A DNA stretch of 35,172 nt, taken from positions 1-35,172 of the forward strand of contig DVGZ01000057.1 in assembly GCA_018712435.1 (NCBI GenBank), written 5' to 3'. Origin of the DNA: Candidatus Caccousia avicola. GTDB lineage: Bacteria; Bacillota; Clostridia; Oscillospirales; Acutalibacteraceae. Below the pieces are notes generated by a model. The model worked only from the letters and a program-made list of their open reading frames with translations. It was not told where the DNA came from and did not search any database. Position numbers and translations under genes: made by a program. Position 1 is the stretch's first letter; every line of letters begins with the position of its first letter. Positions 25,180 through 33,127 of this stretch are shown here, one piece after another.

Positions 25180-25214
25180 AACGCCCCGCCGCAACCTTTG
25201 CGGCGGGGCGTTTT
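25180..25214 (+). terminator. Intrinsic terminator after the Usp-domain gene
   Basis: AACGCCCCGCCGCAA pairs perfectly over 15 bases with its complement around the loop CCT, then TTTT (two T shared with the stem). Confidence 0.93.
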
Positions 25215-25334
25215 GCCTCTCTGCGCTTGCGGGAGGCGGGGAGATATGATAAACTGAATATAACTGCAATCGTGCGCCGGAGCGCGGGCGGAGTGTGCGC
25301 CCACCTGTCCGGCGCGGGGGAGGAACACAATTTC

Positions 25335-26705
25335 ATGGCAAAAGTACGCGATATGACGCAGGGGCGTCCGGCCAGGCTGATCCTGTCCTTCGCCCTGCCG
25401 CTTATGCTGGGCAATATGTTCCAGCAGATGTATGTGATGGTCGATACCATGGTGGTCGGCAAGTTCGTCGGGGTGGACGCGCTGGCGTCCCTCGGTGCGG
25501 CGGACTGGCTCAACTGGCTGGTGATCGGTCTGGTGCAGGGCCTGACGCAGGGCTTTTCCATCCAGATTTCCCAGCGCTTCGGCGCGGAGGACTGGGACGG
25601 CCTGAACCGTGCGATTACCGGCACGATCCTGCTCTCCGGCGCGGTGGGGGCCGTGCTGACGGCGGCGGCGCTGCTGCTGGCGGAGCCGGTGCTTCTGCTG
25701 CTCCATACGCCCGCCGATATCCTGCCGGGCTCGCTCGATTACCTGCACGTCATGTTCTCCGGTACGCTGGCGCTCGTGGGTTACAACGCCTTTGCGTCCA
25801 TTCTGCGGGCGATGGGCAACAGCCGCACCCCGCTGATCGCAATGGTAATTGCCTCGGTGCTGAATGTCGGACTGGATCTGCTGTTTGTGCTGGTGTTCCA
25901 CTGGGGGATCGCCGGGGCGGCGGGCGCGACGGTGCTTGCGCAGGTCGTTTCGTGCCTGATCTGCCTGTGGGCCATGCGCGGCCTGCCGATTCCGCGCATC
26001 GAGAAATCCCAGTGGCGGCTGAGCGCACCGCTCATGCGCCGCCTGTTCAGTCTCGGCGCGCCGCTTGCCCTGCAAAACACGATTATTGCCGTGGGCGGCA
26101 TGGCGGTGCAGTCCGTGGTGAACGGCTTCGGCGTTCTCTTTGTGGCAGGGTACACGGCTACCAACAAGCTGTACGGCCTTTTGGAGATCGCGGCCACCTC
26201 GTTCGGCTTTTCCATGGCGACGTACACAGGGCAGAACCTCGGCGCGAAGCGGTATGACCGGATCCGTTCCGGAATCCGTGCGGGCCGCCGGATGGCTGTT
26301 CTCACCGCGCTTGTGATTTCCGCTTTGATGATCCTGCTGGGGCGGTACATCCTCATGCTGTTCATCTCCGGCGATCCGCAGCAGCAGGAGCAGGTGATGG
26401 CGGTGGCGTACCGCTATCTGTTCATCATGGGCGTTATGCTGTTTGTGCTGTATCTGCTGCATGTGTACCGCTCGTCGCTTCAGGGCATGGGCGATACGAT
26501 TGTACCGATGGCGTCCGGCTTTATCGAAATGTTCATGCGTGTGGGAAGCGTACTGTTTCTTCCCGCCTTTGTCGGGCAGGACGGCGTGTTTTTCGCGGAG
26601 GTGATCGCCTGGGCGGGTGCGGCGGTCCTGCTGATTGTGATGTTCTATGTCCGGCTGCGCCGTCTGGAAAGCGGACTTCCTCTGCGGGGGAAAAAGACGG
26701 CCTGA
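25335..26705 (+). CDS. MATE-family transporter (second copy)
   Basis: 456 residues with about twelve membrane segments. It begins MAKVRDMTQGRPARLILSFA, then LPLMLGNMFQQMYVMVDTMV, the MATE N-terminal signature; the repeat half begins near residue 232 (MRRLFSLGAPLALQNTI). It is clearly diverged from the first MATE protein and from the SpoVB-like protein at 30697. The start is chosen at 25335 because GGGGGAGGAA precedes it and the protein then starts like the family. It lies 22 bases before the lipase gene and is likely cotranscribed. The substrate is unknown. Confidence 0.92.
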   Translation: MAKVRDMTQGRPARLILSFALPLMLGNMFQQMYVMVDTMVVGKFVGVDALASLGAADWLNWLVIGLVQGLTQGFSIQISQRFGAEDWDGLNRAITGTILLSGAVGAVLTAAALLLAEPVLLLLHTPADILPGSLDYLHVMFSGTLALVGYNAFASILRAMGNSRTPLIAMVIASVLNVGLDLLFVLVFHWGIAGAAGATVLAQVVSCLICLWAMRGLPIPRIEKSQWRLSAPLMRRLFSLGAPLALQNTIIAVGGMAVQSVVNGFGVLFVAGYTATNKLYGLLEIAATSFGFSMATYTGQNLGAKRYDRIRSGIRAGRRMAVLTALVISALMILLGRYILMLFISGDPQQQEQVMAVAYRYLFIMGVMLFVLYLLHVYRSSLQGMGDTIVPMASGFIEMFMRVGSVLFLPAFVGQDGVFFAEVIAWAGAAVLLIVMFYVRLRRLESGLPLRGKKTA

Positions 26706-26727
26706 CCGTGAAAAAGGAGGGAATGGG

Positions 26728-28068
26728 ATGAACCGGGCGGAAAAGATAACCGGAACGATTGTGGCGGTGGTTCTCGCGAACCTGCCGGTGTGCGGCGCGC
26801 TTTTGGGGTTCGGCCCGCTCATGGGGGCGGGACTGGCGTTTGCCCTGTGGCTGTGCTTTATAGCGATCAACATCCTGCCGCTGTGGCAAAAAGATTGCTT
26901 CACGCGGCTTGGCATGATGCTGGGGGGCGAAATCCTCACAGAGATCAACACTGTGGCCTGCACGGTGAATTTCTGCCTGTATCTGTACTGGGTGTTGAAC
27001 ATGGGCCGTCTGGGGATCTCGCTGCCGCAGCTTTTGATCGGTATCGTGTATGCCGTTCTGATCGGCCTGATCCTCTGCGTGAACGGGGTGACCCGGATGC
27101 TCGTCACCTCCGTGCAGCTCGGAATCCGGGGGCGTGCGCTGCTGCTTTTGTGCTGGTGGATCCCCCTGCTCAACCTGTTCCTGCTCTGGCGGACGTGTCA
27201 TGCGGTGCGGCAGGAATATCTCTTTGAAACGGAGAAAAAGGAGCTCGACACGGTACGCCGTGAGAATACCCTGTGCGCGACGCGCTATCCGCTGGTGCTG
27301 GTGCACGGCGTGTTTTTCCGGGACCAACACTTTTTTAATTATTGGGGACGTGTCCCGGCGGAGCTGATCCGCAACGGCGCGCGCGTCTGGTACGGGAATC
27401 AGCAGTCGGCGGCTTCGGTGGCCTCCTGCGCGCAGGAGCTGAAAGCGCGCGTGGAGGAGATTGTGCGCGAGACGGGCTGTGAAAAGGTAAACCTGATCGC
27501 TCACTCCAAGGGCGGGCTGGACAGCCGCTGGGCGATTTCCCGGCTGGGGCTGGCTCCGCTTGTGGCTTCCCTCACAACGATCAACACGCCGCACCGCGGC
27601 TGCGCCTTTGTTGACTGGCTGCTCGGCCAGTGTCCGCCTTCGATCTGCGCGTTTATTGCCAAAAGCTACAATGCCGCGCTGCATCGTTTTGGGGATCCGA
27701 ACCCCGATTTCATGGCCGCTGTGCAGGATCTGACCTCCTCCCGCTGCAAGGAGCTGAACGAGGAGATGCCGGATGTGCCGGGCGTGCGGTACCGCAGCGT
27801 CGGATCCCGGATGCGTTCCTCCTTCTCCGCGCCGATGCCGCTCTTTCTGACATGGCGCTTTGTCCATCATTTTGACGGTGCGAACGACGGTTTGGTGGGC
27901 GTGGAGTCCATGCGCTGGGGCGAGTCGTTTGAGATGCTGGAGCCGCCGGGGCGGCGCGGTTTGTCTCACGGCGACCTGATTGACCTCAACCGCCAGAACA
28001 TCCCCGGCTTTGACGTGCGCGAGTTCTATGTCTCGCTGGTGAGCCGCCTGCGTGAGGAAGGACTCTGA
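26728..28068 (+). CDS. Membrane-anchored alpha/beta-hydrolase lipase
   Basis: 446 residues. The first about 155 residues contain four or five membrane helices; the rest is an alpha/beta-hydrolase of the triacylglycerol lipase type. YPLVLVHGVFFRD (187-199) is the oxyanion-hole segment. The nucleophile elbow is IAHSKGG with Ser260, using Ala instead of the first Gly as in Bacillus-type lipases. FDGANDGLVGVESMRW gives Asp387 and GLSHGDLIDL gives His414, so the triad is complete. AAGGAGGG precedes the ATG. Sidedness is uncertain, so the hydrolase could face either side of the membrane. It follows the MATE gene by 22 bases. Confidence 0.88.
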   Translation: MNRAEKITGTIVAVVLANLPVCGALLGFGPLMGAGLAFALWLCFIAINILPLWQKDCFTRLGMMLGGEILTEINTVACTVNFCLYLYWVLNMGRLGISLPQLLIGIVYAVLIGLILCVNGVTRMLVTSVQLGIRGRALLLLCWWIPLLNLFLLWRTCHAVRQEYLFETEKKELDTVRRENTLCATRYPLVLVHGVFFRDQHFFNYWGRVPAELIRNGARVWYGNQQSAASVASCAQELKARVEEIVRETGCEKVNLIAHSKGGLDSRWAISRLGLAPLVASLTTINTPHRGCAFVDWLLGQCPPSICAFIAKSYNAALHRFGDPNPDFMAAVQDLTSSRCKELNEEMPDVPGVRYRSVGSRMRSSFSAPMPLFLTWRFVHHFDGANDGLVGVESMRWGESFEMLEPPGRRGLSHGDLIDLNRQNIPGFDVREFYVSLVSRLREEGL

Positions 28069-28089
28069 GAGCTTCCAAAGTGCAAACAT

Positions 28090-28264
28090 AAAGTTTTCGC
28101 ACAAGCCTTTTTCAAAAGGCTTGTGGGGGTGAAGGGGGTGAAACCCCCTTCAAGAAATGCTGCGAAGCCAAAGAAAAGCCAGGAAAAAGAGCGGAGCGAT
28201 TTTTTCCGGATGTCTTACACCAGAGCGATTTCCCCATCCTGGAACCTATCAAGCGAAAAACTTT
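28090..28264. repeat. MITE/REP-like element with terminal inverted repeats and internal hairpins
   Basis: The stretch starts AAAGTTTTCGC (28090-28100) and ends GCGAAAAACTTT (28253-28264); these ends are inverted repeats with one extra A/T. Just inside the left end are two perfect hairpins: ACAAGCCTTTT/AAAAGGCTTGT (28101-28124) and TGAAGGGGGT/ACCCCCTTCA (28130-28152). A further pair, CCAGGA/TCCTGG, lies at 28179-28184 and 28237-28242. No reading frame is convincing. This looks like a small non-autonomous dispersed element downstream of the lipase gene; no second copy is in the window. Confidence 0.5.
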
Positions 28265-28274
28265 TTCAAAATCA

Positions 28275-28319
28275 AAACCGGCCCTCTCTCCCAAATGGTG
28301 CGGGAGAGGGGGCCGGTTT
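28275..28319. terminator. Bidirectional terminator between convergent genes
   Basis: AAACCGGCCCTCTCTCCC (28275-28292) pairs with 28302-28319 over 18 bases with one G-U, loop of 9. T-rich tails follow on both strands (TTTGTGTTTT on plus, TTTTGATTTT on minus), serving the lipase operon and the prmA operon. Confidence 0.85.
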
Positions 28320-28325
28320 GTGTTT

Positions 28326-29441
28326 TCATATTTGAGGTGTGTTCGTGTCCTGATTGTGTGCCGCTTCGGGTGCAGCTGCGTCCGTCTGTGATTGGACTGC
28401 GTCCGTTTGCGCCTGCGGGGCGGGCTGGATCCACTGGGAAAGCAGCAGGCTGAAACGCTTCGGGCTTCCTGCGAGGAACGCGTTCTTTGCCAGCGGAAGC
28501 GGGGGCAGGTTCGGCGGGTAGATCCAGAAGCAGTCCTCCGTTTCGACAATCCCTCTTGTTTGCTCATAGCGGAACGAGAGCGGCTGTCCGCCCGTGGGAA
28601 ATACCACAAAATACTGCGGGTAGAAGTCCGCGGGGCCGACCGGCGTGGAGACGCGGCAGGCAAAGCCGGGGAGAACCGTCGGCAGCGGCTGGCTGCGGCG
28701 GATTGACCGGGCGAGGAAAATCACCAGCAGGACAAAGAGCAGCAGACCCAGCGAGAAAAGCATCAGGGAAACCGTCTCCACCCAGTCGGAGGAGGCAGAG
28801 TTTTCCACAGCAGCGGCGGGATCGGTGGAAAACGAGACGGATTCCGCCAGGGAGCCGAGCGCGCTCAGCTCCTCCTCCCGCAAAGAATCTCCGGTCTGCG
28901 CCGGATAAAGGGAGAGATAAATCCAGCTGCCGCCGTATATGGTTTCATAATAGCGCGAAATGGTGTTTTCGCCCATCTCGTCGGAAAAAAGGAGGAACGG
29001 CTGTCCGGCCAGCGTTTCCACTGTCGCGGTGGAGCGCCCGGGCGGGTCGCTTTCCCAGTCGTAGGGGTAGTCCGCGATCCGCTCCTGCAATTCGTTCTCA
29101 CTTTCCGCGGCATAGGAGCCGATGGCCCGGCTTTCCTCGTCCTGCCACGCTTCCACGGAGAGGAACGCGCCCGAATCCGGGAAATACGCTTCCAGCAGCG
29201 TTCCCGTCTGCTCATAGTATTGATTCAGATCGTCGGCGGTGAAGTAGCCCGTCAGCGGAATGAGCGGATCGCCGTCCTCCACGGGGTATTCCAGCACGCG
29301 CAAATCCTCGGGAAGCGTGAAACGGATCCCCTGTTCCGCGAAGGAATATTCCTTTCCGGCGGCCAGAGCGGCGGGGCATACGGCGGCAATGCACACAAGA
29401 GCGGCCATCAGCAGGGCCGTAAGCTTCCATCGGTTTTTCAT
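28326..29441 (-). CDS. Single-pass membrane protein with N-terminal signal peptide and YcxB-like C-terminal domain
   Basis: 371 residues. Residues 1-28 are a signal peptide ending AALAA; an extracytoplasmic domain follows to about 218; a membrane helix lies at about 221-246 with RSIRRS after it; then a cytoplasmic region. Residues about 270-338 (QYFVVFP, then YEQTRGIVETEDCFWIY and LAKNAF) resemble the YcxB-like domain, a family of unknown function. The last 33 residues are Ala/Gln/Asp/Thr-rich and probably disordered. The ATG overlaps the prmA stop by four bases (ATGA), so it is translated with PrmA. The function is unknown; the coupling to a ribosomal-protein methyltransferase looks accidental. 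Confidence 0.75.
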   Translation of the reverse strand: MKNRWKLTALLMAALVCIAAVCPAALAAGKEYSFAEQGIRFTLPEDLRVLEYPVEDGDPLIPLTGYFTADDLNQYYEQTGTLLEAYFPDSGAFLSVEAWQDEESRAIGSYAAESENELQERIADYPYDWESDPPGRSTATVETLAGQPFLLFSDEMGENTISRYYETIYGGSWIYLSLYPAQTGDSLREEELSALGSLAESVSFSTDPAAAVENSASSDWVETVSLMLFSLGLLLFVLLVIFLARSIRRSQPLPTVLPGFACRVSTPVGPADFYPQYFVVFPTGGQPLSFRYEQTRGIVETEDCFWIYPPNLPPLPLAKNAFLAGSPKRFSLLLSQWIQPAPQAQTDAVQSQTDAAAPEAAHNQDTNTPQI

Positions 29442-30361
29442 TTCAGACGGGCTGCCAGCGCGATCCAGCCCTTCTCCTCTCTGCGCGCTATCAGTTCAAA
29501 GCGCGGCGCGATTGCCGCGAGAACCTCGTCCTCCCGCGTATCAATGATCCCGCTCATCAGATAGAGCGCGCCCGGCTTGAGGAAACGCTCGATGTCCTTG
29601 GTCAGCCGGATAATCACGTCCGCGACAATGTTCGCCGCCACAATATCGTATTGTCCCGTTACCTTGTCGGTGAGATCGCCGCACACGGCGGTGAAGCGGT
29701 CCTCCACATGGTTGAGCGCGGCATTTTCCCGTGCGGTTTTCACCGCCAGCTCGTCGATGTCCACGCCCACGGCGGAGCCTGCCCCGAGCAGCAGAGCGGC
29801 CACGGACAGGATACCGCTGCCGCAGCCGACATCGAGCATCGACTGGCCGGGCTGCACATATTCTTCCAGAAGCTGCATGCACAGGCGCGTCGTCTCATGC
29901 GTGCCGGTGCCGAAGGCAAGGCCGGGATCCAGGCTGAGCACCACACGATCGTCTCCGGCGAAGCCGTCGTATTCCTCCCAGGTGGGGCGGATCAGGAGCC
30001 GCTCTCCCACGGGGATCGGCTTGAAATATTTCTTCCAGTTGTTGATCCAGTCCTCCTCGGCGCAGGAAGCCGTGGTGATCTCATGCGCGATTCCCTCCGC
30101 CTGATACCGCTCCCGCAGGAACGACACCGCTTCGGCGGGGTTTTCCTCCGGGCTGATGTAGACGTGCACCACGCCCTTCGTCCGATCCTTTTTCAGAAGC
30201 TCCTCATCAATGAGGTCAATGTGGGCGATCTCCATCGCCTCCTCCTCCAGATGGGAGTAATCTTCCATATAAATTCCGTAGGGGACCACCATCTGTGCGA
30301 TATCCCCCGCGCGGTCCACGTCCCGCGCATCCACGGTGATGCAAATTTCCGTCCAATCCAT
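29438..30361 (-). CDS. prmA: Ribosomal protein L11 methyltransferase
   Basis: 307 residues, normal for Firmicutes PrmA, which trimethylates ribosomal protein L11 using SAM. An N-terminal substrate-binding domain (1-105) has DWINNWKKYFKP, then GLAFGTGTHETTRLC, SAM motif I LDVGCGSG (176-183), VDIDELAV and the NPPY-like VAANIVADVI. All are typical of PrmA. A purine-rich AAAGAAAGGAC lies about 13 bases before the ATG, a rather distant SD. It is the first gene of a two-gene operon with the membrane protein downstream, behind a long GC-rich leader. Confidence 0.95.
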   Translation of the reverse strand: MDWTEICITVDARDVDRAGDIAQMVVPYGIYMEDYSHLEEEAMEIAHIDLIDEELLKKDRTKGVVHVYISPEENPAEAVSFLRERYQAEGIAHEITTASCAEEDWINNWKKYFKPIPVGERLLIRPTWEEYDGFAGDDRVVLSLDPGLAFGTGTHETTRLCMQLLEEYVQPGQSMLDVGCGSGILSVAALLLGAGSAVGVDIDELAVKTARENAALNHVEDRFTAVCGDLTDKVTGQYDIVAANIVADVIIRLTKDIERFLKPGALYLMSGIIDTREDEVLAAIAPRFELIARREEKGWIALAARLK

Positions 30362-30626
30362 CTATCTCACTTTGTCCTTTCTTTCCATCCTAAAACTGCA
30401 CCTGTGCACCTGCGGTGAGCAATTCGCGCACCTGCGGTGGGCACGACGCGCACGCTCCCTCCGGTCGCCGGGTCATGTGGAGTTCGTGTACGAGGTGTCC
30501 CGCGCTGCTGCCTCAGAGTCATTGCGGGAGCAGGTCCAGACTGTCCCGCGCCGCCGGGCTTTCGTTTTCACGCTGTGCTGCCGCGCGGGCCGCTGCGTGC
30601 AGGCTCAGCCTGCCTGTATTATAGCA
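30362..30626 (-). promoter_or_regulatory. GC-rich leader of prmA with extended -10 promoter and direct repeats
   Basis: This covers most of the 335-base gap 30362-30696, which holds no gene. On the minus strand an extended -10, TGCTATAAT (30618-30626), could start a leader of about 245 bases; its -35 is poor. The leader has a perfect stem GCAGGCT/AGCCTGC near its start. CCCGCGC (30583-30589) is able to pair with either of two GCGCGGG copies, part of the direct repeat whose plus-strand form is TGTCCCGCGC (30496-30505 and 30542-30551). GCACCTGCGGTG occurs twice at 30406-30417 and 30428-30439, exactly 22 bases apart. No known riboswitch or stable RNA was recognised. Confidence 0.35.
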
Positions 30627-30696
30627 TAATTTTGCGGGGGTGGATAGACTTATTTTCCCTTGTGGCGAATAGGAATAGGAAGAAGGGGGTGAGGCA

Positions 30697-32049
30697 ATGG
30701 CGGGGAGACGGGCTTTTGTGCGAGGGGCGGCGGTGCTCACGGGAGGAACGCTGCTGCTGCGCCTGAGCGGGATTTTGTTCCGATCCTATCTGTGCGTGCG
30801 CATCGGGGACGCGGGCATGGGACTGTACCAGCTGATTTTCTCCCTGTTTGCTTTGGCGGTGACGGCCTGCACCTCCGGTCTGGGGCTGGCGGTGACGCGG
30901 CTGGCCGCGGAGGGCGGGGGCGCGCTCGGTACGCTGCGGCGCTGTGTGCTGCTAGCTTTCTCCGCAAGCTTGGCGGCGGGCGCGGCGCTTTGGGCGGGGG
31001 CTTCGCCGCTGGCTTTGCAGGTGCTTTCCAGCCCTCTGGCCGTGCGGCCTTTGCGAATTCTCGCGTGCGGTCTGCCGTTTATGGCGTGCTGCGCCTGTCT
31101 CAAGGGCTGGTTTCTCGCGGAGGGGCGCGCGGGCGTTCCCGCCGCCGCCGATATTCTCGAACAGGCCGTGTCGATCGGTACGGGCGTGGGACTGCTGAAC
31201 GTTTTGCCGCCGCTGGAAGCTCTCATGCTCGGATCCACGCTCGGGGAGGTTTCGTCCTTCACCCTGGCGGGGCTTTGCTTTCTCCGCTGTGCCCGTGGGA
31301 AAAAGCGCGGCGCGCCCGCGCCGGTGCGGGGGATTCTGCGGATCGCCGTGCCGGTGGTCAGCAGCTCGTTTGTCCGCAGCGGTCTGAGCAGTTTGGAAAA
31401 TCTGCTGGTGCCGCGCGGCTTCCGGCTGCACGGGGCAGATCTGGAAAGCTCGCTCTCCCAGTATGGGCGCATGCAGGCCGTGGCTATGCCGGTGATCTGG
31501 TTCCCGGCGGCGATCGTCACCTCCGTATGCCAGCTTCTGGTGCCGGAATTGGCTGGGGCGGCGGCGCGCGGAGATAAGGCGGCGATCCGGCGCACGGCGG
31601 GGAAGGCGATCCGTTTCACGCTTACCTTCTCCTTTTTTGTCACGGCTTTGCTCATTGTCTTTGCCGATCCCCTCTGCCGCTTCTTTTTTCAGAGCGCCGA
31701 GGCTGGGAATCTCCTGCGGATCATGGCCCCCATTGTGCCGCTGATGTATGTGGACAACGTGGTGGATGGAATGCTCAAAGGGCTGGATCAGCAGATGTTC
31801 TCCTTTCGGTGCAATCTCGCGGACTCGCTGCTGCGCGTCGCGGCGGTGGCGCTGCTGCTGCCCCTCTGGGGGATGGCGGGTTACGCGGCGATCCTCTTTT
31901 TCAGCGAGATTTTCAACGCCTCCCTTTCCATTTACCGGCTGCTCCGCGTCACGGAGCTGGACGCCGACCCCGTTACCTGGGTGGTGCTTCCGGCGGCGGG
32001 GGCCGCGCTGCTGTATTATCTGCTCTCCCTGTTGATGGCTGCGCTTTGA
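30697..32049 (+). CDS. SpoVB-like oligosaccharide flippase (MOP superfamily)
   Basis: 450 residues, about 12-14 membrane segments. The N-terminus FVRGAAVLTGGTLLLRLSGI, then GDAGMGLYQLIFSLFALA and TSGLGLAVTRLAAE match stage V sporulation protein B/polysaccharide flippases. MYVDNVVDGMLKGLDQQ near residue 350 is also a family motif. SpoVB proteins are thought to move lipid-linked peptidoglycan or other polysaccharide precursors across the membrane; a role in spore cortex is inferred only. AAGGGGGTGAGG lies before the ATG. It overlaps no neighbour and is followed by a CmpB-family gene. Confidence 0.85.
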   Translation: MAGRRAFVRGAAVLTGGTLLLRLSGILFRSYLCVRIGDAGMGLYQLIFSLFALAVTACTSGLGLAVTRLAAEGGGALGTLRRCVLLAFSASLAAGAALWAGASPLALQVLSSPLAVRPLRILACGLPFMACCACLKGWFLAEGRAGVPAAADILEQAVSIGTGVGLLNVLPPLEALMLGSTLGEVSSFTLAGLCFLRCARGKKRGAPAPVRGILRIAVPVVSSSFVRSGLSSLENLLVPRGFRLHGADLESSLSQYGRMQAVAMPVIWFPAAIVTSVCQLLVPELAGAAARGDKAAIRRTAGKAIRFTLTFSFFVTALLIVFADPLCRFFFQSAEAGNLLRIMAPIVPLMYVDNVVDGMLKGLDQQMFSFRCNLADSLLRVAAVALLLPLWGMAGYAAILFFSEIFNASLSIYRLLRVTELDADPVTWVVLPAAGAALLYYLLSLLMAAL

Positions 32050-32053
32050 GCGG

Positions 32054-32083
32054 TTGCAGGGAGGGGCCGCCTTATGCTACAAT
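32054..32083 (+). promoter_or_regulatory. Predicted promoter of the CmpB-family gene
   Basis: TTGCAG and TACAAT are 18 bases apart, with TG at the extended -10 position. Confidence 0.5.
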
Positions 32084-32116
32084 AAGCGGAAGAACCTGCC
32101 GAAAGGGGGACGCTTT

Positions 32117-32926
32117 GTGTCCGATCCCAGAATTCTGTTTCTCCTGTTTCTAAGCTACAGCGCCATTGGCTGGCTGTGTGAAAGTATCTATTGCTCCATT
32201 CCGGCGCGCCGGTTTATCAACCGGGGCTTTCTCAGCGGCCCGGTCTGCCCTGTCTACGGGGTAGGCGCGCTGCTGGCCGTCTTTCTGCTCACGCCGATCG
32301 CCTGGTCGCTGCCGCTGCTTTATCTGGGAGGAGCGCTCGTCACCAGCGTGCTGGAGTATGTGACGGGTTGGCTGCTGGAAACGATTTTCCACGCGAAATG
32401 GTGGGATTATTCCAATAAAAAATGGAATCTGCACGGCAGGGTATGCCTGAAAAACACTTTGCTGTTCGGCGTGATGTGCGTGGTGCTCATGCGCGTCATT
32501 CATCCCGTTCTGCTGGGATGGATGGAAAAGCTTTCGCCGTTCCTTCTCTCGCTTTTGAGCGTGATTTTGCTGGCGGTCTTTGCGGCGGACGCTGTGGCCT
32601 CCGTGCTGGGCGCTTTGCAGCTGCGCGGGAAGCTGGACGATTTGCAGCAGATTCTCGACGAGCTGCGCGAGCGCACGGAATCGGCTGTCTCGGAGCAGCG
32701 CAGCGCGGTGATTGCCGCTGTGGATACGCTGGGCCAGCGGGCGCAGGCCGGACGGGAGGAAGCCGTGGACCGTCTGCGGGAGCGTCAGGCGCGTTTGGAG
32801 CAGAGCCTGCGCTTTGCGCACAGACGGCTTTTGGCCGCCTTCCCGACGATGCGCGTGCGCAGCGGCCGCGAAGCGATCACCCGTCTGCGGGAAGCCGCCG
32901 CCCGCCGCCGGAAGAAGAAGGACTGA
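32117..32926 (+). CDS. ABC_trans_CmpB-family membrane protein with coiled-coil C-terminus
   Basis: 269 residues from GTG at 32117, 6 bases after GAAAGGGGGA. The first about 170 residues carry the family core: SYSAIGWLCESIYCSI, NRGFLSGPVCPVYGVGAL, LEYVTGWLLETIFHAKWWDY, with about five membrane segments. The remaining about 100 residues (KLDDLQQILDELRERTESA and on) are a long charged helix, probably coiled coil, ending in RRRKKKD. The family (PF06541) is named for a putative ABC transporter link, but no ATPase is nearby and the function is unknown. The longer reading from 32054 overlaps the promoter and is rejected. Confidence 0.8.
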   Translation: MSDPRILFLLFLSYSAIGWLCESIYCSIPARRFINRGFLSGPVCPVYGVGALLAVFLLTPIAWSLPLLYLGGALVTSVLEYVTGWLLETIFHAKWWDYSNKKWNLHGRVCLKNTLLFGVMCVVLMRVIHPVLLGWMEKLSPFLLSLLSVILLAVFAADAVASVLGALQLRGKLDDLQQILDELRERTESAVSEQRSAVIAAVDTLGQRAQAGREEAVDRLRERQARLEQSLRFAHRRLLAAFPTMRVRSGREAITRLREAAARRRKKKD

Positions 32927-32992
32927 AAATGGTTTGGGCATACGGCACAGGAATGATCGCACAGGGCGGGAAAAAGTCTGTCACAAAAAAGA

Positions 32993-33021
32993 TTTTCATT
33001 TTTGTCCCGGTATGCTATACT
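32993..33021 (+). promoter_or_regulatory. Predicted promoter of typA
   Basis: TTTTCA and TATACT are 17 bases apart with TG at the extended -10 position. The leader of about 100 bases contains a CGCCC-TTCTGC-GGGCG hairpin and the palindrome GGCGCCGGCGCC. Confidence 0.6.
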
Positions 33022-33127
33022 ATTATATTGTGCAATCGCCCTTCTGCGGGCGGAAAAGAGAACGGAAAGGCGCCGGCGCCGCGACAGCCGGGCCGCGGAA
33101 TTGTCGAAGAGAAGAGGTTACACAAGT

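Noticed and set aside
30362-30626. 6S RNA, SRP RNA or RNase P RNA on the minus strand before prmA
   Set aside because: The conserved segments of SRP helix 8 and RNase P were not found and no 6S-like long rod with a central bubble was evident by eye.
30415-30766. Plus-strand frames across the prmA leader as genes
   Set aside because: Arg/Ala/Pro/Cys-rich translations with no SD and no family; they overlap in several frames, as expected in GC-rich non-coding DNA.
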